Assembly: GCF_900111195.1 (NCBI RefSeq)
Contig: NZ_FOGL01000016.1
Span: forward strand, 67,293-117,270
Direction of reading: 5' to 3'
Length of the DNA: 49,978 nt
DNA from: Gracilibacillus ureilyticus
GTDB taxonomy: Bacteria > Bacillota > Bacilli > Bacillales > Amphibacillaceae
Shown here: one piece after another, positions 35,980 through 44,942 of the stretch
How the letters are laid out: each line of letters starts with the position of its first letter
How positions within the stretch are numbered: position 1 is the first letter of the stretch
Notes under the pieces: generated by a model
Seen by the model: the letters and a program-made list of their open reading frames with translations, nothing else
The model's database searches: none
Told to the model about the DNA's origin: nothing
Program-made: the position numbers and the translations under genes

Positions 35980-36027
35980 AAAGCGCTTAACTAATACCAT
36001 CATAATACGATATATTTTTATAGTCAA
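35980..36027 (-). promoter_or_regulatory. iol operon promoter with LacI-type operator
   Basis: On the minus strand TTGACT (36027-36022), exactly 17 nt, and TATGAT (36004-35999) form a strong sigma-A promoter. AAAGCGCTTAACTAA (35980-35994) starts 5 bp after the -10, covering the transcription start. This is the classic placement for repression. Confidence 0.75.
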
Positions 36028-36084
36028 CCGGTAGATCGGTTTTTTTAAATTTCACAATGAAGTGAGCGGGTTAAACATATAAAA

Positions 36085-36116
36085 ATCCCGATCAGCTCAC
36101 TTTCACTAATCGGGAT
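36085..36116 (-). terminator. Intrinsic terminator of the SDR gene
   Basis: An 8-bp stem (ATCCCGAT / ATCGGGAT) with a 16-nt loop is followed on the minus strand by TTTTTA. It lies 10 bp after the SDR stop codon. Confidence 0.75.
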
Positions 36117-36126
36117 CATTTTCATT

Positions 36127-36846
36127 CTATGGATTTGTTGACCATAAACCTGCAGATTTAATAAATACACGTGGATGCAGCTTCAATTGTGCCACAATAA
36201 ATTCTGCTAAGTCTTCCGGCTGCATTACTTTTTCCGGATTTCCGTCTGTCAAATTCTCTTTGTATGCTAATTCTGTTGCGACAGTACTTGGAGTAAGAGC
36301 AGTAACACGGATATTATGTTTACGGACCTCCAACGCCAGTGATTCCGTCAGACCGAGCAGACCAAATTTGGAAGCACTGTACGCACTTGTAACAGGAGCA
36401 CCTTTCTGTCCGGCAGTTGAGGAGACATTAATAATATCCCCGCTATTTTTTTCGATCAACTGTGGCAGTACCGCACGGGTAACATAGTACGCACCCATTA
36501 AATTAACATCGATTATATTTTTCCATTCTTCAGGTGAGAGCTCAAGGAATTTTCCGAATTTACCTATACCAGCATTATTAATTAAAATATCAGCAGGGCC
36601 AAGACTGCCCTTCAATTTTTCAACAGCTTGATTGACTTCTTCCATTGAGGAAACATCTGCTACAGCATAAGCTGCCTTCCCGCCTGATGCTTCCACTTCT
36701 TTTTGAACAGCCTGTAAATCCTCTTCTGTCCGTGCGATTAACCCTAATTGAACTCCTTCATTCGCTAAAGCAATTGCGGTTGAACGGCCGATACCTTTCC
36801 CTGCACCTGTAATGATGGCTACTTTTCCTTTTAGAGACTGTGCCAA
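36127..36846 (-). CDS. Short-chain dehydrogenase/reductase (FabG-like)
   Basis: 239 residues, classical SDR. The TGAGKGIG cofactor motif at residues 14-21 with an Arg after the second strand suggests NADP(H). NNAGIG and the catalytic Ser plus YSASK (Tyr-x-x-x-Lys) follow. The annotation 3-oxoacyl-ACP reductase is common for this group, but the real substrate is unknown. The start is TTG at 36846 with GGGAG at 9-nt spacing. It is divergent from a TetR regulator 160 bp away, which may control both sides (inference). Confidence 0.85.
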   Translation of the reverse strand: MAQSLKGKVAIITGAGKGIGRSTAIALANEGVQLGLIARTEEDLQAVQKEVEASGGKAAYAVADVSSMEEVNQAVEKLKGSLGPADILINNAGIGKFGKFLELSPEEWKNIIDVNLMGAYYVTRAVLPQLIEKNSGDIINVSSTAGQKGAPVTSAYSASKFGLLGLTESLALEVRKHNIRVTALTPSTVATELAYKENLTDGNPEKVMQPEDLAEFIVAQLKLHPRVFIKSAGLWSTNP

Positions 36847-36946
36847 TTAACAAAACTCCCTTCCCTATGTATCATTTCAGAGTTATTATCTTACATTTGG
36901 GAAATTTAAGTCAAAGTATTTGATCGGATTTGAGCCATATAAAAGA

Positions 36947-36993
36947 TTGACACTAAATTAATGCTTTGCTAAGATATACTGACGACCGTTCGT
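36947..36993 (+). promoter_or_regulatory. TetR-MATE operon promoter with candidate operator
   Basis: TTGACA (36947-36952), 17 nt, TAAGAT (36970-36975). A short imperfect dyad ACGACCGTTCGT (36982-36993) lies over the expected transcription start and may be the autoregulatory TetR site. The promoter call is strong; the operator is tentative. Confidence 0.6.
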
Positions 36994-37006
36994 AAGGGGT
37001 GAACTA

Positions 37007-37600
37007 ATGTCTTATCAATCAATTAAACAAGAAGCATTGAATTTATTTGCGATTCATGGCTATGAAGGGACATCTCTCGCTGATATCGCTAAACAGGTGG
37101 GCATCAAAAAGCAGTCAATTTACACACATTTTAAAGGAAAAGATGATCTGTTTATGCAACTATTAGAGGACTCATTCACCAATGAGATAAAAATAGAAAA
37201 AGATTATATTGATTCAAGCTATGACCAAACTTTAAAGGAAGTTCTCTGGCAGGCATTGGAAAGCTTTGTCTATCGGTTTCAGGATGATAACAGGTTGAAA
37301 TTCTGGCTGCGTAATACATTTATCCCACCTCAGCATTTATATGAGGAAGTAATTAACCAGCTTTATCAATATATTGATCAGGTCGACCTTTTATATGTAG
37401 ACCGGTTCCAGCATGCTTTTGATAAAAAAGAAATAACTCAGGAACCCGCTGTGGCGGGAATGGCTTTTTCTGCATTGTTAGATTCTATAGGTGTTGAACT
37501 GATTTATGGTGATGAATCTCGTACGAGCCGAAAATTGCAGGCATCATGGCAAATTTTCTGGCTTGGTGTTACACATTCAGACAAGACATCAAGGAAATAA
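37007..37600 (+). CDS. TetR/AcrR-family transcriptional regulator
   Basis: 197 residues. The N-terminal TetR helix-turn-helix is clear (YEGTSLADIAKQVGIKKQSI, then YTHFKGKDDLF); the helical C-terminal ligand domain is variable. AGGGGTGA precedes the ATG. It is followed after 11 nt by a MATE efflux gene, so it very probably represses its own operon and is relieved by a drug or metabolite exported by the pump. Confidence 0.92.
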   Translation: MSYQSIKQEALNLFAIHGYEGTSLADIAKQVGIKKQSIYTHFKGKDDLFMQLLEDSFTNEIKIEKDYIDSSYDQTLKEVLWQALESFVYRFQDDNRLKFWLRNTFIPPQHLYEEVINQLYQYIDQVDLLYVDRFQHAFDKKEITQEPAVAGMAFSALLDSIGVELIYGDESRTSRKLQASWQIFWLGVTHSDKTSRK

Positions 37601-37611
37601 GGAGGATTCAC

Positions 37612-38982
37612 ATGTATCACGCAGAAACACTAAAAGACAAAATCCAATTATATATGAGAATTTTGTTTCCTATCATGATTACACAAATCAGTTTAGCTGC
37701 AATGAACTTAGTTGACACGATGATGTCAGGCCGCGTCGGAACGGATGATCTTGCGGGGGTCGCTATTGGGGCAAGCCTGTGGTCCCCTATATTCACAGGA
37801 ATGAACGGAGTGATGCTCGCAATCACACCAATTATCGCCCAGCTGATGGGAGCAAATGAACGCCATAAGATCCACCGTACCGTAACACAAGCTATTTTTC
37901 TTTCCATTATACTGGGGATTGGGATCATCGTCGTTGGTACTTTCGCTCTCGATCCTGTGTTGAATTTAATGGATTTGGAAGAAAGTGTTCATCATATTGC
38001 TTTTCATTATTTAGTTGGTCTTTCCATAGGGATTGTTCCATTGTTTCTTTCCAATGTGATTCGGAACTTTTTTGACGGTCAGGGATTTACCCGTATCACG
38101 ATGATAATTACTGTTCTTGCAGTGCCTTTTAATGTGCTGTTGAATTACAGCTTAATTTTCGGTCATTTCGGCTTGCCAAAGCTTGGCGGGATCGGTGCAG
38201 GATATGCTACAGGTATTACATTCTGGATTATCGCAATTATTAGTATTCTGATGACATTTAAAGTCCAGGCAGTGAAGGAATTTAAATTATTTGTCCAGTG
38301 GGCAAAGCCGTCTGTCAAAGCATGGAAAGAACAGCTGGCTATCGGGATCCCCATCGGGCTTTCCATTTTTTTCGAAGCGAGTATTTTTTCTGTAGTTACA
38401 TTGCTTGTCGGGAAAATGTTCACAACAAATGTTATTGCGGCAAATCAGATTGTTCTCAGCTTTACTACTTTATTATTTATGGTACCACTTAGTTTATCAA
38501 TGGCCATTACGATTGTTGTCGGCTACTCAATTGGCGGGAAACGATTAGAGGCAGCGAAGAAGTATTCGTTTATCGGAGTGATCGGTGCAGTCGGATTCCT
38601 AGCTATAGCATCCATATTCTTATTCTTTTTCAGGGAACCAATTGCCTATCTTTACACAACAGACCCGGCAGTCGTCCAAATTGCAGGCCAACTGTTTATC
38701 ATTGCGATTATTTACTCATTGTCGGATGCTTCCCAAGCCAGCCTCCAAGGCGTGCTTCGCGGATATAAAGATGTAAAAGTACCATTCTATATTGCTTTTG
38801 TTGCTTACTGGATAATAGGTATCCCTTCCGGCTACCTGCTGGCCGCTTTCACTTCATGGGGACCAGCAGGATTCTGGATAGGAATTACTTTAGGGTTAAC
38901 CGGTGCCGCTGTCGGATTCTTTATCCGGTTAAGAATTATTTACCGCAAACAAAAAGCGAATTTAGCTTTGAACAAAGGATAG
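37612..38982 (+). CDS. MATE-family multidrug/cation antiporter
   Basis: 456 residues with 12 membrane segments in two homologous halves, typical of NorM-type MATE exporters driven by Na+ or H+. The N-terminal PIMITQISLAAMNLVDTMM and the GTDDLAGVAIG segment are characteristic. The start at 37612 has AAGGAGGA upstream; a longer in-frame version would overlap the TetR gene without a ribosome binding site. It forms an operon with the TetR gene. The substrate is unknown. Confidence 0.92.
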   Translation: MYHAETLKDKIQLYMRILFPIMITQISLAAMNLVDTMMSGRVGTDDLAGVAIGASLWSPIFTGMNGVMLAITPIIAQLMGANERHKIHRTVTQAIFLSIILGIGIIVVGTFALDPVLNLMDLEESVHHIAFHYLVGLSIGIVPLFLSNVIRNFFDGQGFTRITMIITVLAVPFNVLLNYSLIFGHFGLPKLGGIGAGYATGITFWIIAIISILMTFKVQAVKEFKLFVQWAKPSVKAWKEQLAIGIPIGLSIFFEASIFSVVTLLVGKMFTTNVIAANQIVLSFTTLLFMVPLSLSMAITIVVGYSIGGKRLEAAKKYSFIGVIGAVGFLAIASIFLFFFREPIAYLYTTDPAVVQIAGQLFIIAIIYSLSDASQASLQGVLRGYKDVKVPFYIAFVAYWIIGIPSGYLLAAFTSWGPAGFWIGITLGLTGAAVGFFIRLRIIYRKQKANLALNKG

Positions 38983-39004
38983 CGTTCATAGCTGTAAAAA
39001 AATT

Positions 39005-39065
39005 GAGCTCTTCATCATCACAACATAGCCAGCTGCGGGCCGTTCTGATGATGAAGAGCTCTTTT
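39005..39065. terminator. Bidirectional terminator with perfect 15-bp stem
   Basis: GAGCTCTTCATCATC (39005-39019) pairs perfectly with GATGATGAAGAGCTC (39047-39061) around a 27-nt loop. TTTT follows on the plus strand and TTTTTTT on the minus strand. It serves the convergent MATE and GGDEF genes. Confidence 0.85.
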
Positions 39066-39111
39066 ATCTTCAGTCGTAACCTGGATTCCCTTTTTCCGAT
39101 AATCAATCCCG

Positions 39112-40620
39112 TTATTTCTGTCCCTTGCCTTTCTCTATATACATCCGCTTATCTGCAATCCTGTATAACTGCTCAAACGTTTCTCCATCCTCGGGATATC
39201 TGCTGACACCTATACTCGCAGATAAATAAATTGGCTCATGATTAATCATTTTCATTGGTGATTCCAGCCTTCGATGAATCTGTTCAATCACTTCATCCGT
39301 TCCCTCCACATCGAGTAACAAAACGAATTCATCTCCACCAAGGCGTGCCACATGCTGTTTTTCCTCTGTTGTTGACTCTTGTAAAATTGTTGCGATATGC
39401 CTTATCGCATGATCCCCAACCTGATGGCCGAATGTATCATTAATCAACTTTAACTTATTCAAGTCAAGCAGCAGAAAATGAAATGCCTCTTCCCTGTTTA
39501 GAAGCTCAGCCATTTTTTTCTCAAATGCCGCCCTGTTTGATAACCCTGTCAGTATATCGTGATAGGCGAGATACTGAACCCTTTCCTCTTTTCTTTTTGC
39601 CTCGGTGATATCTTTTACCATTAAAAATTCCAGCGGCTTTTCTTCTACTAAAATAAATTCAGAGTCCATCACAATTGTTTTTCTTTCACCTTGTTTATTG
39701 ACAAAGGATAATTCCGCATTCTCAAGGCTCAGCCGTTCCTTAAATAGCTTCTGGTGCACATTCAAAAATTCCTGCTTATCGACCCCGCCTAAAAACGGTA
39801 CAATGGATGACTGAATAAGTTCTTCCCTTTTCACCCCTAAGTATTGAGAAACTCGCGGACTTGCTTCCACAACTATTGCTTCCTCATCCAGAATCATTAT
39901 ACCTAATGGAGAGCGATTGAACAGGACCTGGTAACGCTTTTCATATGATGATAAGTAATCGAAGCGATAGATACTGAGGAAGACAGCCCCTCCCCAGAAT
40001 AGAGATCCATGTGGAATTAAATAAAAGAAGATTCTTGTCTCCTGAAAAAGCAGTGCGGCTGCTAACATAACGCTTGTCCAAATGAAATAGAGGATCAGCC
40101 CTTTAAACCACAACTTTGCAGACATACTTCCTTGTCGCATTTCTTTTACTGTAATAATAAAGATAAGAAGCAGATACACAAACTCAACGAGCCATAAAAG
40201 GTGGAGGCCTAGACCAGGGACAAATAAATGATCCTGGGAAAAGGTCTCCCCATTCCACATCCAGGAATCGATCGGCATTGTCAATACCAGCACAACACCT
40301 GGAACAAAGAGCAGTTTAAGAAACTTTCCATTTTTCCTTTCATACATTCTTGCAGTCAAAAGCCAGAGATGCAGTGATAATAAAGCAGTGATGGCAACAG
40401 CCCCATTTACCCAGTAGATCATGATTTCATTAAACAAATCCGGATAGGTAACCACAGATGTAAACACACCAAAAAACCACATCGATGTGAATGCATATAA
40501 CAGACTGCACGTAACATGCCTCGCACTGTGCCGGTTATAGCTGTATACCATACCAGCCATGAAAATAAAGGTGGAAGCCGGGACTAAATATAATATATAG
40601 AAAAATAATAACTCCATCAT
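39112..40620 (-). CDS. Diguanylate cyclase with N-terminal 7TM and PAS domains
   Basis: 502 residues. Residues 1-215 hold seven hydrophobic segments like the histidine-kinase 7TM sensor module. Residues about 225-340 form a PAS domain, and 345-502 a GGDEF domain with an intact GGDEF active-site loop. It should make cyclic di-GMP. The product-inhibition RxxD site expected five residues before GGDEF is not visible (HVAR instead). There is no EAL domain. The start follows AGGTGA. It is divergent from the chemotaxis receptor gene, and both relate to motility or lifestyle control. Confidence 0.92.
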   Translation of the reverse strand: MMELLFFYILYLVPASTFIFMAGMVYSYNRHSARHVTCSLLYAFTSMWFFGVFTSVVTYPDLFNEIMIYWVNGAVAITALLSLHLWLLTARMYERKNGKFLKLLFVPGVVLVLTMPIDSWMWNGETFSQDHLFVPGLGLHLLWLVEFVYLLLIFIITVKEMRQGSMSAKLWFKGLILYFIWTSVMLAAALLFQETRIFFYLIPHGSLFWGGAVFLSIYRFDYLSSYEKRYQVLFNRSPLGIMILDEEAIVVEASPRVSQYLGVKREELIQSSIVPFLGGVDKQEFLNVHQKLFKERLSLENAELSFVNKQGERKTIVMDSEFILVEEKPLEFLMVKDITEAKRKEERVQYLAYHDILTGLSNRAAFEKKMAELLNREEAFHFLLLDLNKLKLINDTFGHQVGDHAIRHIATILQESTTEEKQHVARLGGDEFVLLLDVEGTDEVIEQIHRRLESPMKMINHEPIYLSASIGVSRYPEDGETFEQLYRIADKRMYIEKGKGQK

Positions 40621-40871
40621 TGTTCACCTGCTCATTCTTAACTTCTTCCTGAATTCATTATCTCACATTTCAGTTTTATAGAAAAAACTGCTCAGCAGCT
40701 ATATAAATCAGCTTATTAAATCCATGAATAACAATATCCACTTGATTAATCTAATCATACATTTCTAAGGTATACGTGTCTATTACCATTACCTATTAAT
40801 AACTAGATTACCATTAAAATGTGATAGAAAACAGACTTTTCGCCGAAAAGGCGGAAATATGTCGAAAACTG

Positions 40872-40898
40872 TAAATGTTTTATAATTTTTGTCGATAA
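40872..40898 (+). promoter_or_regulatory. Sigma-D-type promoter of the chemotaxis receptor
   Basis: TAAA (40872-40875), exactly 15 nt, then GTCGATAA (40891-40898) matches the Bacillus sigma-D consensus TAAA-N15-GCCGATAT at nearly every position. It lies 52 bp upstream of the receptor start. Other parts of the 40621-40950 gap hold only a small CGCC/GGCG hairpin near 40842. Confidence 0.75.
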
Positions 40899-40950
40899 AT
40901 ATAGTATAGAACATTAAAATTTGAACAGCACAGAAGGGGAGAGATTTGAG

Positions 40951-42642
40951 ATGCGATACAGATTTAAAAGTATACGGACAAAACTGATGGGGTTTTTCCT
41001 AATCATTACCCTTTTAGTATTGAGTGTGGGTCTATATATGGCTTATTCCATTAATGAAATGGAAAAAGAAACAGAGGAGCTTGCCAATAAGGAGATTCCT
41101 TTGCTGGCAGCAGACTTTAAATTATTAAGTCTTCTTGGCGGCGTTCAAAGTGAATTTCGGGGATACCTTATCTCAGGGGATGCAAAACATAAAGAAAGCA
41201 TCTTAGGATTAAGAGAAGTAATTTCCCTTTCTACAGAGGAACTATTAACACTAAGCACTAACGAGACAATGACCGAACTAGTCGGTAAAATTGACCAGTT
41301 AAATCAAATTGCCGATGAGGAGTTTTTTCCATTAGTTGAAGCAGGAGAGACAGAACAGGCATCCGAAATATTAAGTAACAGATTAGAACCAATTTCCAAT
41401 GAATTAATAACCGGATTTACGGACTTATCCATAAAAAGAGAACAGCAAAGCAAGGAAAGCAGTCAGATCGCACTTGAGAATGCCCGTAGTGGAGCAATCG
41501 TATCCAGCATTTCCGGTATCTTACTATTATTAGTAATTTCTGCTATCGCATTTATCGTACCGAGGATGATCGCAAAACCTATTGTTCAACTAAAAGAACG
41601 AATGGATCTAATGGCGAATGGTGATTTAAGCAGTGAACCATTAGTGACAAAATCACAAGATGAAATTGCTGACTTAATTCATGCGTCCAATCAGGTAAAT
41701 GATAATTTGAAAGATATGCTGAATCAAATTAAAAATGTGGCAAATACACTGTCGTCACAAAGTTACGAGTTAATTGAAACATCCAATACGGTGAAAGAAG
41801 GAAATGAACAGGTCGCTGTGACAATGCAAGAGTTAGCGAACGGTTCAGAAACGCAGGCTGACACTACAAGCAACCTGGCAAATACGATCGCTAGTTTTAT
41901 CAGCAAAATTAAGGATGTAAACAACAGCGGGGAATCTGTACATACTACCTCCCAGCATGTACTTCAATTGACGGATGAAGGCAGTAATTTAATGAATTCA
42001 TCGATTAATCAGATGGGACAAATCGATTCGATCGTGAAAGATGCTGTGGAAAAAGTAAGCGGACTTGATAAGCAGTCACAGGAGATCAATCAACTGGTAA
42101 GTGTGATTAAAGATATTGCCGAGCAGACGAACTTACTTGCGTTAAATGCAGCGATCGAAGCAGCCCGTGCCGGTGAACAAGGGAAAGGCTTTGCTGTCGT
42201 TGCCGATGAGGTACGGAAACTGGCGGAGCAGGTATCATCCTCTATTTCCGACATTACACAGATCGTCCATAATATTCAGCATGAAACAGGAGCTGTAACG
42301 GCTTCTTTACAAAACGGCTATAAAGAAGTGGAAAATGGAACGAATATCGTAATCAAGACCGGAAAAACTTTTGACGATATCAATACATCCTTATCCGAGA
42401 TGGCGATTGGCGTGAAGTATATTTCCGAAAACTTACAAAATATCGCTGGCAACAGTGATGAGATTAACCAGTCAATCGAAGAAATTGCTGCAGTTTCCGA
42501 AGAATCAGCTGCAGGAATTGAAGAAACTTCTGCAACAATCGATCAAACAGGAGACTCCTTTAATCAGGTAGCTCAGAATGCCGATCATTTAAACAAATTG
42601 GCTACAGAACTGGAAGGATTAGTGCAGCGATTTAAGCTGTAG
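40951..42642 (+). CDS. Methyl-accepting chemotaxis protein
   Basis: 563 residues. The first membrane helix is near 12-33, followed by an extracellular four-helix-bundle sensor to about 185, a second helix about 186-207, HAMP about 207-260, and a long coiled-coil signalling domain. The conserved hairpin tip [20 protein letters not shown] is intact, so it should couple to CheA/CheW. The start at 40951 follows AAGGGGAGAG. It is monocistronic, with a sigma-D-like promoter and a strong terminator. The ligand is not predictable. Confidence 0.95.
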   Translation: MRYRFKSIRTKLMGFFLIITLLVLSVGLYMAYSINEMEKETEELANKEIPLLAADFKLLSLLGGVQSEFRGYLISGDAKHKESILGLREVISLSTEELLTLSTNETMTELVGKIDQLNQIADEEFFPLVEAGETEQASEILSNRLEPISNELITGFTDLSIKREQQSKESSQIALENARSGAIVSSISGILLLLVISAIAFIVPRMIAKPIVQLKERMDLMANGDLSSEPLVTKSQDEIADLIHASNQVNDNLKDMLNQIKNVANTLSSQSYELIETSNTVKEGNEQVAVTMQELANGSETQADTTSNLANTIASFISKIKDVNNSGESVHTTSQHVLQLTDEGSNLMNSSINQMGQIDSIVKDAVEKVSGLDKQSQEINQLVSVIKDIAEQTNLLALNAAIEAARAGEQGKGFAVVADEVRKLAEQVSSSISDITQIVHNIQHETGAVTASLQNGYKEVENGTNIVIKTGKTFDDINTSLSEMAIGVKYISENLQNIAGNSDEINQSIEEIAAVSEESAAGIEETSATIDQTGDSFNQVAQNADHLNKLATELEGLVQRFKL

Positions 42643-42654
42643 TATGGAAGCAGG

Positions 42655-42692
42655 ATCACAAACTCTTTAATTGGGGTTTGTGATTTTTTTTA
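42655..42692 (+). terminator. Intrinsic terminator of the chemotaxis receptor gene
   Basis: A 9-bp perfect stem (ATCACAAAC / GTTTGTGAT) with a 12-nt loop, followed by a run of eight T. Confidence 0.9.
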
Positions 42693-42725
42693 TTTACAAC
42701 ATACACAGGTTCATATAAACTATAC

Positions 42726-42750
42726 ATGAATAAAAATATAATATATTCAT
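42726..42750. promoter_or_regulatory. Candidate TetR operator dyad
   Basis: A 7-bp inverted repeat ATGAATA / TATTCAT, spaced 11 bp, lies 20 bp before the TetR start and overlaps an AT-rich region with a TATAAT-like element. GTTCATA also occurs on each side (near 42712 and 42753). It is a likely autoregulatory site. Confidence 0.4.
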
Positions 42751-42770
42751 ATGTTCATAAGGTGGTTGTG

Positions 42771-43394
42771 ATGATGGTTAAAGGTTTTACCGAAAAGGAA
42801 AGAAAAGTAATTACACAACAATTAATAGCTGTTGGCAAGCAATTATTTTCAGAACTGGGTGTAAAGAAAACAAGCATCTCCCAACTGACTTCTGCTGTTG
42901 GTATCGCACAGGGCTCCTTTTATCAATTCTTTGATTCGAAAGAAGTACTGTTCTTCGATATTTTAGAGATGGAAGAGGCCAGCATCAAAGCAAGCATTAT
43001 GGAGATGATGGAAAATAAACCGATGACTCGGCAGACATTCAAAGAAATGCTCTTGTACGGAATGGAGCTTATCGACCAGAACCCGCTGATTAAGCGGCTT
43101 TTCCAAGGGGAAAGTTTCGAACACCTCGTAAGAAAACTTCCTCCAGAAAGACTGGAACAGCACGCTCAACAGGATGAATGGGTCCTCACTCCGCTCATTA
43201 ACAAATGGCAGGAAAACAACCGGATGGTTAACCGCTCAACTCATGCGATTACAGCATCTATTAGAGGTTTTTACACTATTTTGCTTCATAAGAGTGAAAT
43301 TGGAGAAGAAATATATCCGGAGGCTGTTGATCTTTTAGCTGAATGTATAGCATCAGGGTTAATTATAGAGGAGAATGCTGATGATCCACGTTAA
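42771..43394 (+). CDS. TetR/AcrR-family transcriptional regulator of ABC exporter
   Basis: 207 residues from the ATG at 42771 (AAGGTGG upstream; a second ATG follows directly). The TetR DNA-binding domain includes KTSISQLTSAVGIAQGSFYQ; the C-terminal domain is variable. The gene overlaps the ABC ATPase start by 14 nt, so it is translationally coupled to the exporter. It probably represses the four-gene operon until an exported compound binds. Confidence 0.92.
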   Translation: MMVKGFTEKERKVITQQLIAVGKQLFSELGVKKTSISQLTSAVGIAQGSFYQFFDSKEVLFFDILEMEEASIKASIMEMMENKPMTRQTFKEMLLYGMELIDQNPLIKRLFQGESFEHLVRKLPPERLEQHAQQDEWVLTPLINKWQENNRMVNRSTHAITASIRGFYTILLHKSEIGEEIYPEAVDLLAECIASGLIIEENADDPR

Positions 43395-44235
43395 AGATGT
43401 AACATACCGTTATCCAAATAAAACAGAAGCTACGATTAACAATATCTCTTTTGACGTGGCAAATGGTGAGATATTCGGTTTTTTAGGGCCATCCGGTGCA
43501 GGTAAAAGCACGACACAAAAGATTTTAATTGGTATTTTAAAAGGATATAAAGGAACTGCAAAAATCAATCAGCAAGAACTTCACAAAATAAATGCAGATT
43601 ATTATGAACAAATTGGTGTAGGATTCGAGTTCCCTAACTTTTATCATAAATTTACCGGATTAGAAAACTTACAATTTTTCAGTAAACTGTATAAAAAAAA
43701 GACCCGGGACCCTCATCAACTATTAGCAAGCGTAGGTTTAACCGAAGCAGCTAATGTGAAGTTCAGCCATTATTCGAAAGGAATGAAAATGCGATTGAAT
43801 TTTTGCCGTGTCCTGTTAAACGATCCTGATATTTTATTTCTGGATGAACCTACTTCCGGCTTAGATCCTATTAATGCACAGAATCTTCGCGATCTTATTT
43901 TAATGGAAAAGGAAAAAGGAAAAACAATTATCATTACGACTCACCATATGGATACTGCCGATAAAATCTGCGATCGCGTAGCCTTTATGGCAGATGGGGA
44001 AATTGCTCTAATTGATCAGCCAAAGCAATTAAAAATCTCTTATGGTGAGAAAAACTTACAAGTGGAATACCGTACTCAATCAGATATTAAAAAAGGCCTC
44101 TTCCCACTTGATCAGCTTCATGCCAACAAGCATTTCCAACATATACTCGCCCATCACGAAATTCTCACAATGCATACACAGGAAGCGACATTAGAGGATA
44201 TTTTTATAAAAGTTACTGGAAGGAAGTTAAAATGA
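43381..44235 (+). CDS. ABC exporter ATP-binding protein
   Basis: 284 residues. Walker A GPSGAGKST, a signature loop YSKGMKMRL in place of LSGGQ (usual in drug/antibiotic-type exporters), Walker B ILFLDEPTSGLDP and a switch His (TTHH) are all intact. The start at 43381 has GAGGAGA at 6-nt spacing; ATG 43375 is too close to it. It overlaps the first permease by 4 nt (ATGA). With the two permeases it forms a three-part exporter resembling the Mycobacterium Rv2688c-2686c fluoroquinolone-type systems (family resemblance only). Confidence 0.92.
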   Translation: MIHVKDVTYRYPNKTEATINNISFDVANGEIFGFLGPSGAGKSTTQKILIGILKGYKGTAKINQQELHKINADYYEQIGVGFEFPNFYHKFTGLENLQFFSKLYKKKTRDPHQLLASVGLTEAANVKFSHYSKGMKMRLNFCRVLLNDPDILFLDEPTSGLDPINAQNLRDLILMEKEKGKTIIITTHHMDTADKICDRVAFMADGEIALIDQPKQLKISYGEKNLQVEYRTQSDIKKGLFPLDQLHANKHFQHILAHHEILTMHTQEATLEDIFIKVTGRKLK

Positions 44236-44927
44236 GAAAACTGGAGCTTTTTAAATTCGACGTGCAATTTCAAATTCGCCATGGCTTCTATCCTGCTTAC
44301 GCGCTTGTAAGTCTTCTGTATATCGGGTTGTTATCCATATTGCCAGCTCCTTATGTAGAACAGGCATCGATCTTAATTATATTTACAGATCCATCAGTTT
44401 TAGGCTTCTTTTTTGTTGGCGGATTAGTACTACTGGAGCGGGACCAATCCACTTTTAGTACGTTATTCGTCAGTCCAATTCGAATTCATGAATATTTATT
44501 CAGTAAAGTCATATCACTAACGACACTTTCCTGTTTGTCTAGTTCGATCATATTTATCACCGTTCACGAGAGCCACTTGAATTACTTTCCATTTATCATC
44601 GCTGTCATGCTTTGCTCCATATTTTTTACTTTATTAGGGATACTGTTAGCTGTACGGGTGGATTCGGTCAATATGTTCTTATATATGTCCCCAGCTTTGG
44701 TGATTGTATTCTATTTACCATTACTTGATTTCTTTAATCTGATAGATTCATTTCTGGTATATCTGCTCCCGACAAAGGCTGTTCTACTGCTCTTGGAAGG
44801 TTCATTTAATACGCTCTCATTATGGGATTATTTTTATGCTATTGCCGTTTTGACGCCCTGGATCAGTATTGCCTATATGCTGACACTTCATGAGTTCCAA
44901 CGATTTTTACGAACAAAATGTTTCTAA
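44232..44927 (+). CDS. ABC exporter permease subunit 1
   Basis: 231 residues with six hydrophobic segments. A short charged motif ERDQSTFSTLFVSPIRIHEY lies between helices 2 and 3, as in ABC-2 type permeases. Its start overlaps the ATPase stop by 4 nt. It pairs with the next, similar-sized permease to make a heterodimeric channel. Confidence 0.88.
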   Translation: MRKLELFKFDVQFQIRHGFYPAYALVSLLYIGLLSILPAPYVEQASILIIFTDPSVLGFFFVGGLVLLERDQSTFSTLFVSPIRIHEYLFSKVISLTTLSCLSSSIIFITVHESHLNYFPFIIAVMLCSIFFTLLGILLAVRVDSVNMFLYMSPALVIVFYLPLLDFFNLIDSFLVYLLPTKAVLLLLEGSFNTLSLWDYFYAIAVLTPWISIAYMLTLHEFQRFLRTKCF

Positions 44928-44942
44928 ATGGAGGTGTAGAAG

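Noticed and set aside
35980-35994. Pure CcpA cre site
   Set aside because: The core resembles a cre, but the match is only about 11/14 and the conserved TTAACTAA extension recurs at other sites of the locus, favouring the local LacI protein. Dual binding is not excluded.
35786-35998. Riboswitch in the 200-nt iolG leader
   Set aside because: Only a 7-bp inverted repeat and a second operator were seen; no known aptamer pattern was recognised.
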